A stretch of DNA of 64,000 bases from Polytrichum commune (GCA_950295325.1 OX485804.1:60790533-60854532), one strand, 5' to 3'; positions 36,121-49,851 are shown, numbered from the stretch's first letter. Notes: generated by a model not told the origin, from the letters alone. Made by a program: numbers and translations.

Positions 36121-39100
36121 AAGGAACTGAAACACACTACTTAATTCAGGTGGAGTATTTGCACAAAATTCGTGACCTCTACAACAGTAGGGGAGTTGGT
36201 TCGGCATCTCTATATTTGAATTGGGCCCCACCACCGTTACCCAACGTGCAACGTAGTCAACTAACTATATTCTAGACTGTGTCTCTTGATTTATATTGAC
36301 TCGACCTTGAATTAAGCATAAAAAACCCCAAATTAGTCTTAAAAAACCCACTTAAGAATGTGGGATGATAAGTACACCACAAACCTACGAGGGTCGAAGC
36401 TTTACTAGACCCACTTTACTGAGCAACATATATTGGTTGGGGCCCAGCTCAAATAGGTGGCCTTTGTAGGCGGCTCCCCGCGATTGACCCGGCTCAAAGA
36501 GGCCCCGAGTTCCTGTTTGGGAGGAATTTGAGGTGATCTTGGCTGCATGAGGAGGCACACATGGCAAGGTTTTGTGTGGTGGTGGCCCCTTTTCAATGCT
36601 TGGACATTAATTTTCTCCATGGGTACGTAGTCACGTAAGTTCGGCCTGTGATTTGGCTTTGGATTGTCTGTGGTGTCTATGCTATAGTAATGTCCCATGT
36701 GGGTGTCATTCGCTTACTTTTCTTAATCAAACACGTGTATTCGATTGGTGTGCGGTTCGGTGAGGATCAAAGAACAAAACAACGTAAAGAGATTACATGT
36801 TCAAAAGAGATTAGACTATTTCTTCAAATTTTACTGACTATGTCACACTCACTTGTGTCAAAATCTAATTGGCAGGATCTGTGTATTCAATTTTGGATCA
36901 ACGAACACGCACTTTTGATAACTGTAACTAGATAAGGGGAAGTTTGATTCTCAATTTGATTATTGGTGATGCTTTCACCCTAGAAATCGAATTCGAGATC
37001 TTACATTTGTCTAGTTAGATCAAATTATGATGGTTCAACTATAAACCTATAAGAGATAGGAATTTCAATCAAACCACTAACCTAGTTGCCACAGTTCCTA
37101 AGGCATTTGTTTTTGTGTTATTTGCGGATCACAAACTTGGCCAAGGATTTGTAGCATCCATGTCAACTGAAGGTGGACATATTAACCCTTATAGCTTGAT
37201 TATTTTATTTTTTTAAATTTCTAAAACACATTTGTATGAAGTCTAATTAGCATCATAAACCCTCAAATTGGTGTAGTGGGATTAGGTTGACAATTCAAGT
37301 TGGACATTAACTTGTAAAATGGGAGGTTTTTACTAGATCCCCTAGCATGGTTGTCACGGTGACTCTCCCAAATCCTCAAAGTTCTTTGTTTACAAACAAA
37401 ATTCAAACTTGGTGGATAGTATACCATAACTTAATATTTACAGGAGCCACGCACAATCACATCTGGAAGCTTTATCCTGGTAGTTGTAAAAATACCACGT
37501 TATACACTTCGTTGCTTTGTGGACCCAAGATTAGTGATAACCTTATTAATTGAAAATGGAATTGTCGAAATCTTGTTATGCTAGTTTTGAAAACATTCCC
37601 TAATTCAATCACATTCGACCCCATGATGAAGCACTCATAAAGCTAAGTATAGGAGAGAGGCTATTACGAGAGACACCGTGGCTGCCACGAATCATGAGCC
37701 ACTCTTGTGGGAGGACTCCGATGAGATCGTTACTGTTGTGTCTGCAGCAGCCCACACACGTGGTGAGATTTTTGTTGTTGTACAGTGTTGCCCTTTGCAT
37801 GAAGAGTCAAGGCTATTATTTGATACTAATTTTTCCTTGTGGGTAGGTCCGAGTGCGTAGCATGCAGTACCTATCATGTGATTTGTATTTATATTGTTAA
37901 TTTGCGGATCAAAAAGCTCTCTGTTTGCTTACATTACAGACAAAGAGGCAGTCTTCAACCAAGTGAATAGCGCTTCCATTGTTAAATTCGTAACAGGAGG
38001 CGAAATCTGCGGGTGTCTCATTGTCACTCTTGATCGTTTGGGGTAACATGAGGTGCTTCTTGGTGCCTCTTGGTACATCTCTTTTGATGCCGACCTAGAA
38101 TTTCCACATGGGGTTTCAGAGAGTCTCAAGCAATGTGAGGCCACCCTGTGGTAAAATTTCAAGACCAGTTATTTATTAAGTGCCAACAAATGACACACGC
38201 TATAGGTATTCGATGAGGTTGGTTGCATTGTGACCACAACATACGTGGTAAGATTATCTTCACTTTAATAATGAGTAAGATGTTCATATCACCTTTCAAA
38301 TTTATTAGGAAAATGACTACAGCAGAGGCAGAGGCAGACAGAGAGAGACGTATCAAGAGAGAGACATATGTAAACTTGAGGCGGATTCACAAAGGATCAT
38401 ATTGTACTAGTCCCGTGTTCTCCAACAGGGAGAAGCTTCAACTTCAGGAGAATTTATTGTTGAACTTCTTGGTGCACTAGACACGTTGAAAACAAGTGAT
38501 GCCAAGGAAGTGGAGGAGGCAGTTGCCAACGATGTTTGAGTGCAATTCCTGATCACAAATGCAATGTTACTGAGTGATTAATTGTTATTGGCACTTGGGG
38601 TAGTTGGTGTTCGTGTAAACAAAAAGGTGTTGATGATGGCAACATGTTCAGTCTGCTAGAATTTCATGGAACCGGGTAGAGAATTTGAGCATGTCGTATG
38701 AGGACATGTAGACAAAACTTCCTTATTTGTGGCACATTCTGGTCTTGTAAAATGATCCCTATGTGGTATTTGTGATGATGTCAACATGCTTGACCTCATA
38801 TGTGGTTGGCTCACTAGTGCATGCTTTGTTGATTTTGTTTGTGACTACTTATTTAAGTGTTGGTCGCATGATATCAAGTATAGTATCTATGATTTTGGCC
38901 AATTGAATAGTGATTACAACTTGTGTCAACACTTTGCAATTGAAAGAGGTTGTGATTTTGAAATTAAAGTGAATCAAAAGGACAACACAATGGGTATATC
39001 AAACTTTCATACTCAGTCTCATACCCATTGTGTCATCTATTTCAAAAATATATAGTTAAGTGGGCATGTGAACACCAATGTTATTGTTACCTCATAGGCC

Positions 39101-39779
39101 AGGCTCTATGTTCTCATCCTCATATCTTATGCCACTTGTTTGTGGCACCCAATGAGGGTCCAACGATACCCATCTCGAACCTATGTTGACATCCCACTCT
39201 TGATAGGTTGTGCTTGCACTGATGCAAAGTAGGCTTGTCATTAACCTCCACTTTTTGGATGGTGATTGGATTACAAACAAAAGCAACAATTTCAACACCA
39301 ATTCTAAGCTTTTCTTGCAAACTTGTGTTGTATATTACAGTGTCAATGTTGATATGTTTGGACTATTACACTAGTCATACTGGCAGTGCCATCATGTTGC
39401 ATGTGATGTTGTTGAGAAGATTTTGCATTATGATGCAATTTCTTCATTCTTTAATTGTTTCAAATTATAAGACTTTCATATTGCTTGACATATCATGCAA
39501 CATGATTGACAAGAACATGCTAGAATTGTCCCCAAATAGAGTTCATTGGAATGTTTTCAATGTAATCCAACAAAAAAAATAAAAAAAATCACCTATGATT
39601 AAACATTATAACATTTGAATCAGTGGAATGCCAATCAAATGGAAGTGATTTTGGAGGGGGCTCATCATATAGTGAGCATTTTTTGTCTTGTAAATAGTTG
39701 GCCAAATTTTGCCACCTTTGTCTCAAATGATGCAATTTGCTCTTCTTCCCCTCTTCTTCCACTATAAGTCCAACAAGGT
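36121..39779. other. Intergenic mosaic, no gene recognised
   Basis: Short frames only, none with a recognised domain. The part at 36710-36850 is related, in opposite orientation, to 48040-48110 (both carry AACCACATACCAATC-type and TTGATTAA-type blocks), so it is another dispersed repeat. Confidence 0.5.
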
Positions 39780-40539
39780 GGGGCCATTCACGGTTGGGGT
39801 ACTACTTTTGGCCGTCTAACGGAAAACGGATTTTTTTGGATAACTTCACATGCTTGGTATGCTTAGATTTGTATTGTGAAGCATATTTTGGATCATACCT
39901 ACATTTCATACTCCATATTGAGTACATTGACAAAGTTAATTTAGAAGGAATAGGGTCATCTAAGATATCCTTTTGATTCCTTAAAGGACATTCAAGAGTG
40001 TTGTCTTAATTGTTCACCTTAGGATCAAGGAATGAAAAGGACAACAAGAATCAATCGAAACGATCCCAAATTTTTTCCTCACACTCATCATTCAAGTTTG
40101 TACCAATAGAACCAAATATGTATTGAATAGCAATTGCCCAACTTTACATGTGGCACCAAACATGTCCAAATATACATATACTCACGGCCACACGTAAAAG
40201 GAACGTCTAGTATTAGAATTGGACAAAAAAAATTATATGAATGGACACATGACACTTTCACCAAGGTACCAAGATACATAACAGGAAATAATTAACCACC
40301 AATGCACACCTACATAGCAAAAAAATGCCACTGATGTGGCCTAGGGTTTAGGGTTTAGGGTTTAGGGTGATTATTAAATAATAATAAAAATCTTCCTTGA
40401 TAAAGCTTATGAACTATCTACTTATTTATGTAAAAGTTATTGATCAAATAATAGTAAATCATGATAAAAACCAAGATCAATGCGACAAAGTCCTTAAGTC
40501 CTTTGTCCCAAAAGTAGTACCCCAACCGTGAATGGCCCC
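39780..40539. mobile_element. DNA element with perfect 32-bp terminal inverted repeats
   Basis: Sequence at 39780-39811, starting GGGGCCATTCACGGTTGGGG, is exactly reverse-complementary to 40508-40539. An AGGT motif lies close to both outer ends and may be a target duplication. The 760-bp interior encodes no transposase and includes a short TTTAGGG array (40345-40370). Confidence 0.85.
40345..40370. repeat. Interstitial telomere-like repeat
   Basis: About three and a half consecutive copies of the plant telomere unit GGGTTTA, inside the 39780-40539 element. AAACCCTAAA-type motifs occur again at 40563-40575 and 40638-40660. Confidence 0.85.
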
Positions 40540-40542
40540 AGG

Positions 40543-40705
40543 TATGGATTCATTTCTTCAAACCTTAAACCCTAAAACCAACCAAATATGCAATGAGGGC
40601 AAGCATATTTGGGTGATTTGAAGAAATGTATCCATACCTAAACCCTAAATCCTAAACCGGCCATGTTGCCAAACCACCCAAATATGCTTGCCCTCATTGC
40701 AATTG
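40543..40705. repeat. Overlapping palindromes next to the TIR element
   Basis: TATGGATTCATTTCTTCAAA (40543) pairs with TTTGAAGAAATGTATCCATA (about 40617). GCAATGAGGGCAAGCATATT (from about 40590) pairs with its reverse complement ending near 40702. The two inverted repeats interlock, so alternative hairpins are possible. Confidence 0.8.
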
Positions 40706-41559
40706 TTTGTCTTCATATCAAAGAATGTCCTTCCACACTTGATTTTGATGGGCTATTCTCAAATTCATCCCATGTTAGAGCCATTTTGTGTTTTAATGCA
40801 AGCTGCATTAATTGACATCAATTGTTGTTTAATAGGAAAACTTTATACATTGGCTTGTCACTACTTGTCACTCGTTGTTAACCTACATGCTAATTTTATT
40901 CATAGAAGTCATCAACTTGTCCAACGTAAGTTGTGAGAGGATAGAAATACTCATATTCTACGGATAAAATCTATAGTTTTGTTAAGATATTGGGGTTGGA
41001 AACACATAACATTATTTAGTTGATAAGTTGTGTTCAACTGCCCTCACTTCAAATTTAGTCTAAAGCACTAGGATTCCAACATCCGGAGTCTTTATCTTGA
41101 ATTTATTGTTGGGCCCATGAACACAACTTATCAATTGAGTAATGTTATGGAAGGAGGAGGTTTTAAGTTATCTTCAAATTTTGGGTTTATGGTCATAGTA
41201 AAAGCCCGTCTATACAATCATGTAAGTTAAGCTTGTCTGTATTATTATACAAGTTAAGCTACATTGATTATCCCAATCAGTACTTGTTAATATTCGGAGT
41301 TATGTAGTGCAATAAAGTCTCACTCAAGAGTTCAATTTTTAATAACAAAATTTCAATAGGTTGTTTGGACATTATAGAACATAAATGACTTTGCTTGGAA
41401 AAATATTACATTCTCAATGAATAGTTAGCATTGTGTAACTCTGAATAATTACACATTGCAATTGGGATAATTATCATAGTAGCTTCTCCAATTAAGAAAT
41501 ACTTTGAAGTTTGCAGTACATTGATTCAATCAACCCAAACCTTATGAAGCCATCTCTTA

Positions 41560-41592
41560 CTTCAAGAAAAGAAAAGAAAAGAAAAGAAAAGA
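41560..41592. repeat. (AAAAG)n microsatellite
   Basis: Six or so AAAAG units followed by a short A/T run. Confidence 0.9.
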
Positions 41593-41884
41593 ATTTTTTT
41601 GTGTGACTTGTACATTGACGTGAATGAGAGCCCATTTTTCCTCACATTGGTCATATTTTACCAAGCTTTAGGGTCTCTTACTTCATCTATCAAAACAAGG
41701 TTGAAATTGCACTTAGAATGAGTTTATATGGCTTGGCCAATTTGGAAGTAATGTTACACTATGGTTTTGAGGTGAAAATGCATAAATACAACAATACAAT
41801 TAGAAGATGTTCTAAATGATTAATTGCGAGCTCTATGCCAAAAATTACCATGCAAGGTTGAGATGTTTGTAAGAAGGTTGATCA

Positions 41885-42118
41885 TGAATGGCTATTGAAC
41901 TCATCCCAAGACCACTTCGGTTTACATCAAGAAAAGAAAATGTATGAGTGACCATGGAACTTGAGGTCCCCAAAAGGCTTATTTTCAAGCCTACATTATT
42001 CATTGTCACGGTCCAGCCGGTTTTGTAGTGGGAGAGGCAAAAGAGGTTCTCTCGCTGCAAATGTTAGGGGACCATGGCAGAGAAATGCCATTTTATTTTT
42101 TAGTCATTTTCTTTTCTG
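41885..42118. mobile_element. Partial copy of the intron-10 MITE
   Basis: About 230 bp matching the inside of the 13321-13943 element, including AACTCATCCC, GACCATGGAACTTGAGGTCC and GGGGACCATGGCAGAGAAAT. Terminal repeats are missing, so it is a truncated relic. Confidence 0.85.
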
Positions 42119-45100
42119 CCAAACATTTTTGTTAGGGTTTGCATTTGGATTCTAGACTTTTAAAATTGGATGCTCTTCTTGGGGGGGGGGTAGTCATTGG
42201 TTGGAGTAGCAATATACATGCGAACAAATGATAGGGTATTTAAAAAACATGGGGGCAAAAAATTATCATGACTTTCTCATTGAAAATGAAAGTGTATTCT
42301 ATATGTAATATAGGCCTTTTTAAGAGTTCACCCCCAGGATCACGAATCTTAAATGTGCTTGGCAATTGCATGTAGGTATGCTACGACCCCAATCCTCTTG
42401 GTTATCCAAAATGGGCCAATCCACCATGGTGATAGCTTTCTAGCACCTGGGACCTTCAATGTAATGTTGGAAATACTTACAAGTATTTGCTAGTTCACAT
42501 CATAAAAAGAACTTCTTGTCTCGTCAACATAGTATTTATGCCATTGTTGCACAACAATGGCATGTCCCTTAGCCTAGGCAATTACATCATACATAAGCTC
42601 GGTAGAAGTCTTTGCAGCATGGATTTGACACTTGCTGATCTCACTGACTCTTGTCAAGAGTCATGATATGCAAATTCTACCACAACAAGGAATTCATCCA
42701 AGGCACAAGATTTACACAATATCTTAACATGTCCTCAATGACATGGTTTTACCCATACTATTTGTTCATAAGTTATGATGACATTGGGTTATGTGTTCAA
42801 AATAGAGACCATTATGGGCTTAATAGGTAACATGATTGGGAGGGTGTCTGTGATTGTTAAAGAGAAAGATAATATCAACTCAAACCTCTTTTGAGTTTTT
42901 CATCTCACTTCCGATTATGAACTGAAATGAGATTCTTTGTGGATCGCAATTACTAACATGATGGCACGTGTCAAGCATCTGGTAATAGACATTAAATGAA
43001 CTGCATGGAGTTCTAGTCAAGGTAAGAAACTTCTATGGCCCCAATTTAATATATATTTTTACCAACTGGGTATTCACTCATTGAAACGGAAGAATAGGCA
43101 AGTTGGTAAGGCATGTGTTGTGGTTTTACAAATAACTTTATTGTTTATAACATGATCAAGTTTGAATAGAATGCTCTTTGACCCTAAGAATAACTTCAAT
43201 TGAATTGAATTGGGTTTTAGAATACAAATGCAAGATACAAAGTCTTGATTCAATTACAACTTCAATTTGAAGTGGATGGAAAAGAAGGAGTAGGTTTTAA
43301 GGTAGATCGGCGCTAATACGACACCCCCAAAACTTGAACACCTAAATATGAGTTGTGTGTGGTTAGGTGTTGATTTATGAACGAATGTCAAAAAAAACAT
43401 GTTTGTAAGAAAAACTGGACTATCTTCTCAAAGTATGACCACAATTTGGATTTGTTAATCATCTCGCAATAATTGCATGTTTCATTTTCTACAAGAAGTG
43501 GGTGCAACAAGAAAAGTGTCCAATTGCGGCCCACTTACCTTGCTAGGCTTCAAAAGATAACATTTGTATCGTAGGTGGAGTGATGTTATGTTCTTGGAGT
43601 GAAGTTGTAAATGTGATTTTAATTTTCATCAATCTATCATAGGGCTTTCACATTCTCACATCAACCTTGTGAAAGATTTTGGTGTTTTGAGAAATCATCC
43701 ATTTGCCAGCTGCTGGTGGTGAAGGTGATGGAGGTGACAGACGTAATGAAGACGCTGTGACAATTGAATGGCGGATTGGTAACTATCCGTATATACAAAT
43801 ATATCTTATACCTTGTAAAACAAGCAAGAAGCCGTTCAAAGGTGAAACTCACTTAGATTTAAGTGAAGTGCGCTTTCTGTGCAGCTCTGGAGGAACTGTG
43901 GCAGAATAGACCTCTGGTCCACTTGCGTCCGGAGAAGAAGAAGAAGAACTCCAGTCTCTGGAGGAGGCCGGAGTGAATAAAGTGTCTGTTCATAGAACAT
44001 CCTAGGCCATGCCTTACGGCAGTGGCGTTAGATGTAAAACTACGTCCGGAGATGATAAAGGTGTGTATTGTATCCCTATTGAGGGCACTTCTAACTCCAC
44101 AAAAGAAATTTGATCTTTGGATTAGATCGTGATTTGTTTCCTTCAGTTAGCAATTGTCAATCACACAACTTTGTAATTTCACAACGTGAATTGAGATCTA
44201 AAAGTTTTAACATGTTAGACATTACAAGCATATGAGTCGTGGGTAATTTTCATGCGTCACTAGAATACTTGCAAATCTACTATAGGATTAGATATGGATT
44301 TTTCTTTCACCTACAAAGGATGGTTGCCTAGGACTCTTATGTTGGTAGTGAGAGGAAAGATTAACTTTCTCTTTAAGTGGTTACAAAGGTCCTCCCAATT
44401 GTATTAATATCAAACCTTGAACGACTACACCATTTGTGGTATTTAGTGTCACGTACGCTTTTTGCGAAGGGCCTAAACTAGATGACTAGAGGTCTCAAAG
44501 TGTCACACCCACTAATTGCCAACATGATTCCATTCGTCAACATAAGTAACTTCTTTACGTGAAAAATATCAACATTGTGACATTTAAAGTAGCACATTAG
44601 GATACTTTAGATGATAGCTTGCATTTTGGTGTGCAAGGGGAAGATAATTCGAGCGTACTCATGGCAAGTGTCAGGTGTTTACATTTCAATATGCAAGAGG
44701 AAAGTATTCTTGAGTATACTAATGGCAAGTGTCATTTGTATATAGTTTAGTCAACTTGTAGACCATTGTGTAGCATACGCATGCACCTCGTAATATTATT
44801 GAACATATTCGTGTCAAGATATTACTAAGCGCACTCAAACGCCAAGTGTCATGAGGTGACATTTGTATTGAAGTTGTTAATCATTAGTGTAACCTAGCAT
44901 ACGCCTCAAAATAGGGTAAGTGACATTATTGCGCATGTGACATTAAATACCATAAAATGAGGTAGTATAATTTGAGCACAGACCTAGTCCAATCTCATCA
45001 CCATATGTATCTTTTTGGTGTTTGTTCTTAACTACAGACCTTTGTCATATAATACCTCTCAAAATATAAGCGTCCAATTAAGAAGATCGACCACATAACG

Positions 45101-46319
45101 CCCACATACCTTAGATGGAAGCTTCTTGCTTAGGCTGTGTGGTCACCACACATCAGTCAATAAAGCACAAGAGCTGCTTTCACAACTTTCCACATTCATT
45201 TGAATTCCAAGACCTTGTACAAAACAATTAATGAGGTGAGAGTGACACGAGAAGCAAGCTGTGCCTCTTCCTGAAAAGAGCGCATGACCAATAGCTTTAT
45301 AAGTTGCATCTGTTCTAAAATAAAGCTGTTGGTCATACTACCTTTTCAAGAAGAACATTTGGACGATCAAGTCGTTTGTTGGGTCCCCTATCGAAACTTG
45401 ATTCATCAGGTAGATGTGCCTAAGATGAATACTTTTGCTCTGCACCCACTTCTTGTAGGACATGAAACAAGATGATTAGCAAATCTATCTAGATTGTACA
45501 TGCAGTCATTTTTTTCTCATGACTTTTGGAACTCACACAAATATCTTATTCGTTATCAAAGTGAAGATTCTCGTTCTCATTAAGTGGTTATATAGATCCC
45601 CCAATCATGTTGACTATTGAGTCTAGCATCGTTAGCACATTTTGTGCATATAGTCCAATCTTTTCCAAACACAAATATTTTGGGTGTATGTTTTTTAGAT
45701 CCACACCTAAAACATACCTCTCGAGCATTTAGGCACATCTACCTTACCAAGTACCCTCTTCCATGCCAAATAGATTTGGCAAAAGGAGAAAAGCAAAGAA
45801 AAAGGGTGCAAACTATATTTTTTTTAAAGTATAGTGCTTTTCATATCAAAACTTGATTCATTAACACTACATCGTACCCCTCTTTCATGCCAAAAAAGAA
45901 AAGAATAACCCATGTCGGGCAATCCGATGTGAATTTGAGCCCATTGGCCCTACCTTGCTCAAGAACCCCCTTGGTGCAAGGTGGGGTTTACAGCCTACCT
46001 TGTGGTGGATGGGTTCTTGTTTGTAATATATATATAAATCTCTTCAATGCCAAATATATTAAGCAAAAGAGAAAAAAGAAGGAGGGATCCATATCATGAA
46101 ACAAGTAAAATATCTCCCCATCACATGCTTCAAGTGCAAACAAGAAGTCCTTTCAAAGAAAGTTGCTCTCTTATATATATGCGCACACAACTAACACATG
46201 TCCTTTTCTGAAGCATCTTCAAAGATGTAGCACGTCTCAGCATTTTAGAATGCAAAATCTAGGAGAATTATACATTGGTAGTATTTTTATAAAAGTTTTT
46301 GTTTCTAGGCTCGCATACC
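42119..46319. other. Intergenic mosaic of old repeats
   Basis: Contains single arms of the fold-back family at about 42785-42910, 43340-43510 and 45420-45740. A GC-richer patch at 43690-44070 has an open frame of 68 codons without a recognised domain. No other gene-like structure was seen. Confidence 0.5.
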
Positions 46320-46324
46320 TTAGT

Positions 46325-47500
46325 TAAGTACACTAAATATGATGTTTAGTGTCAAATTGTATTTTATGTCACCATGGTAACTTTTCGGATGACACTTCTT
46401 ATGAATAAGTGAACAAATACTGCCATAGATGATGGATGATAATTTTAAAATCAACCATTGTCCAAAATCATGTTTGCTTTTGTTCGGCCACTCTTCTCTA
46501 GGTTGTGTTGTCTCCACCCTAACAACTCCTCCTTTCACAATTGTGCTTAAGAGTTTACTTGTAGGATTTGTTTTGAATCATTTGCATTCAAGCATTTGCA
46601 AAGTTGCTCTGAAACAATTACCATTTGCTTTGAAACTTCAAGCATCTGCAGAGTCTAGACAACAAGCTATGATTCTTCTTCCTATCAAAATGGAACATGT
46701 GCAACCTCCGATGAAGGTGAAGTTGGCTCCAACACTGCCCCCCCCCCCCCCCTAAATCTTTGACATTGAATATTGAATTGTGTCGAATCATGAGCAACCG
46801 CTAATTCCCCTAACTTAGGTGCACCTCCTCGTCATGAGAATATGGATCTCACCTTTGCAACAGATTCTTCACTTGGATCAACGCTTCTATAAATTGGTTG
46901 TTGTTTAAATGTAAGGATTGTGATGCACTTGTTTTGGCTACAATCACTAAATAGTTGTACATTTTATGTAAATTTGGTTCCACGAACTCCGTATTTTATT
47001 AATGCAAGATCATCGATAATGTTTGTAGATCTTAAAGCTCCTTGCAATGAATTGTAAGACAAATTTTAGTGATCATACGATCTGATTGTGATTCAGAATG
47101 GAGTGGGTATCTACTATCACCATAAGGATTCCTAACTTATATCCCAACTATATTCTTCTATTCACAAATACAGCTCTGTGAACTTAGAAATGGTGAACTC
47201 AAAACCAAATAGGTTCGTACATGAAATTGTGAGAGCCATAATTTGTGAAATCCATGCCAATCATTGAAACAAAGTTGGTATATTGTGCACTCCAACATTT
47301 ACGTAATGAAACATTGTCGCAGATGATCAAAATTTCGAAGAAAAATCACTTAGTAAGTGACAGTAATTGTAGCACTGTAAATCTATAATCCCCCCAGAAA
47401 ATTTACAAGGAATGACAAATAATGTTGGGTTAACACTTAGTGTTGGTGACACTACACCGCGGTTTACAATTAGTATTGAGCACGACAATTAGAATCGGTG
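46325..47500. mobile_element. MITE family ACACTAAATAT, interrupted copy
   Basis: One end (46330-46440) carries the palindromic ACACTAAATATGATGTTTAG followed by TGGTAACTTTTCGGATGACA. The other part (about 47300-47490) carries TAAGTGACAGTAATTG, AATCTATAATCCCCC and GACACTAC. In the 50230-50568 copy these blocks are only about 100 bp apart, so unrelated DNA, including a C run at 46738-46752, appears inserted between them here. Confidence 0.65.
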
Positions 47501-48280
47501 TAGGTTACCACCACTTTTCCTTCCCTCGCTTCTTCACGTCATCTCAAGCACACGATAAAACATGCAGACCAGCTTTCAAACGAACAAAGGTTGGAAGGAC
47601 AAGAGCATGAATGCCTTTAAGTTGCAAAGATTTTAAACACATCTGAGTCAGATGAGGATGGAGGTGGGTACACCAACCCCAAGCTACGCCTTGATGAGCA
47701 ATTGCACATTGAAGCTGGGACCAACAGAGACATATTTGTATGATCTCTCCTCACCTTTCTACACTAGATAGGCCGATGCTTTACGCATACGAAGTGTTGG
47801 GGTGTTACTCAGTTTGTGTTCCATGTTCTCCAACTCCTACGGATTAGATTCACATAGCCAAACTTGTGTTGCATAAGCAAATCTACACCGAAGAAATCGG
47901 ATTGGAAATCGGACCTTTCTTGATTTAGTTATGTATATCGGAAGTGCATGGTTGTGGATTTCTTAACTGAAAACATGGGTTTTCTCAATTGTCTTCACTA
48001 TTATGTGTAGAGTTAAAGATGTAAGTCCAATCTCTATTGAACATCTTTATGGTGTTTGTTCTTTGGTCCTCACCGAACCACATACCAATCAAAGACAAGT
48101 GTTTGATTAAATATAGTTCCTGAAATGCATTTGTATATCTTACATTAGGGTATGGTCCAAGAAACTTTGGGTCCAAAACCTACTTTCAGACTCAAGATTG
48201 CCCCAAAGCTTGAATGTCGGTTTCTCAAACTAGGAGCATTTTCTTGAGTGGGGACCTCCGAGAGTTGACATGAGATTGAT

Positions 48281-48875
48281 GCCACATTAGAGTTATCCTT
48301 TAATTCAAAGGAGTTTCTTACAAAACCTTCCATGTTTGGCATGCTTGAGGTGCATGCGTCGGAGGTCGTGTGGAGGTTTGAACCAATAACATTCGGATTT
48401 GCCTAAATACCCCCGACGACCGTGGCTCGGAGGCTAGGTTCGGGAGGGGGTGGCAGGGTTGGCATAAAACATGCCCCCTATTTTTTTAATTGGGTGGGGC
48501 CTTATTTGATCTCATAAGGGGCTCCCTAGGGTAATTTGGGGCCGCAGGACCCAAATTTAGCCAAAAAAAACCAAAAAAAGTCACCAAGTGGCTAAAACGG
48601 GGAGGGCCAGAAAAATAAACCCCACCGAACCTGGCCTCCGAACCTGACACCTGCAACGCTCGTCGGGGGTATTTAGGGAGCCCCATAACATTCTATATCG
48701 GTGCATGCGGTGCTAAAATGAGTTTGATCCTCAATGAACCGATATAGAATGTTATTGGTTCAAACCTCCACACGACCTCCAACGCATGCACCTCAAGCTT
48801 GCCAAACATGGAAGGTTTTGTAAGAAACTCCCTACCAAACTCATTTGAATTAAAGGATAACTCTATTAGCGCCAC
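48281..48875. repeat. Fold-back element, about 130-bp arms, carrying a nested insertion
   Basis: The left arm (48281-48394) and right arm (about 48729-48875) are close reverse complements; blocks include CCTTCCATGTTTGGC and GGTTTGAACCAATAACATTC. If the nested element at 48395-48684 is removed, the left arm continues through ATAACATTCTATATCGGT, matching ACCGATATAGAATGTTAT in the right arm. The loop would then be only about 35 bp. Confidence 0.85.
48395..48684. mobile_element. Mutator-like MITE nested in a fold-back element
   Basis: The 290-bp element has ends that share CCTAAATACCCCCGACGA in inverted orientation. It is flanked by the 9-bp direct repeat ATAACATTC (48386-48394 and 48685-48693). 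A 9-bp duplication is typical of Mutator-like insertions. It is non-coding and GC-richer than its surroundings. Confidence 0.85.
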
Positions 48876-49079
48876 TTTATTTTTTCATATTTTGAACCCC
48901 AACTTGGGTAAACTCCTTGGTCCAAATTTTGCGCTCGACCAATAAGATCCCTCAAACTTCAATCTTCTTTTGTCTTGCACTCTTGTGACACCCATCCTAA
49001 GGTATGCAAACCTTATGTGGTCGCTCTTCTTCATAGGCCATTTGTATTCGAGTGGTGTATGACAATGTTTGTAGTCTAC

Positions 49080-49851
49080 AGTCTAACCTCGTTAATAGGA
49101 CACTCGTTTATAAGACACCCTCAATATTACAACACATTTTTGCAAGACCAAACTTTTTAGTTCAAAACTCCCTCTTTGATACGACTATGACACTCGATAA
49201 TATGACATTTAAAATCTCCGTTTAATCATATTAAAGAGGTAGTTAGTGCTAAAATTCCTTTCATCTATGTTATGTACATCTAAAATACATTCATTTTCAC
49301 TTAGGAACTACTTGGAAACTTCACTTATCATTGGGAACTTAATGATAACTAGGGTTACTAGTGTAGGATGGACATGGTTAGGGTTAGAGTGGCCTCCTAC
49401 CTAGTATGTTGCCTTCAACATGGGTGATATAGTATCATCAATATCTTGATGCTAAATGTCATGCATCATTGTTGTCTAGTTTCTTATTAGAGAACTCTTT
49501 TATATTTTGGTGTTAATGAAATTATTAGTTTACAAAAGTAAGCAGAGAATTTATATAAGATGACAATTGCTAACTTGAGTAGGCAACACCAGAGATCTTT
49601 GGACTCTTATTTCAAGAGTTCTTGAGAATATTTGTATTTGTTTGAAGTTATGAGTTATTATTTCATACCATCTATATTGCTTAAACTTGTTGTATATGTT
49701 TTTAAGCTCATATTACTTATGTTTTTGTATTCCCTCAATGATTCGACAACTTTACATCATTTGTCAATTAATGAGAAGATGACACCTCGATAATACTACT
49801 TTTTTTGTGTTTCTCAAACATGTCATACTAAAGAGGGAGAACAATAATTAG
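49080..49851. repeat. Dispersed repeat, copy 2
   Basis: Direct, diverged copy of 22566-23296, with shared blocks such as AAACTTTTTAGTTCAAAACT, CTTTCATCTATGTTATGTAC and AGGGTTACTAGTGTAG. It contains about 50 bp not seen in copy 1 (near 49412-49450). Confidence 0.75.

Noticed and set aside
40345-40370. True telomere or chromosome end
   Set aside because: Only three to four units, inside a TIR element with genes on both sides, so interstitial.
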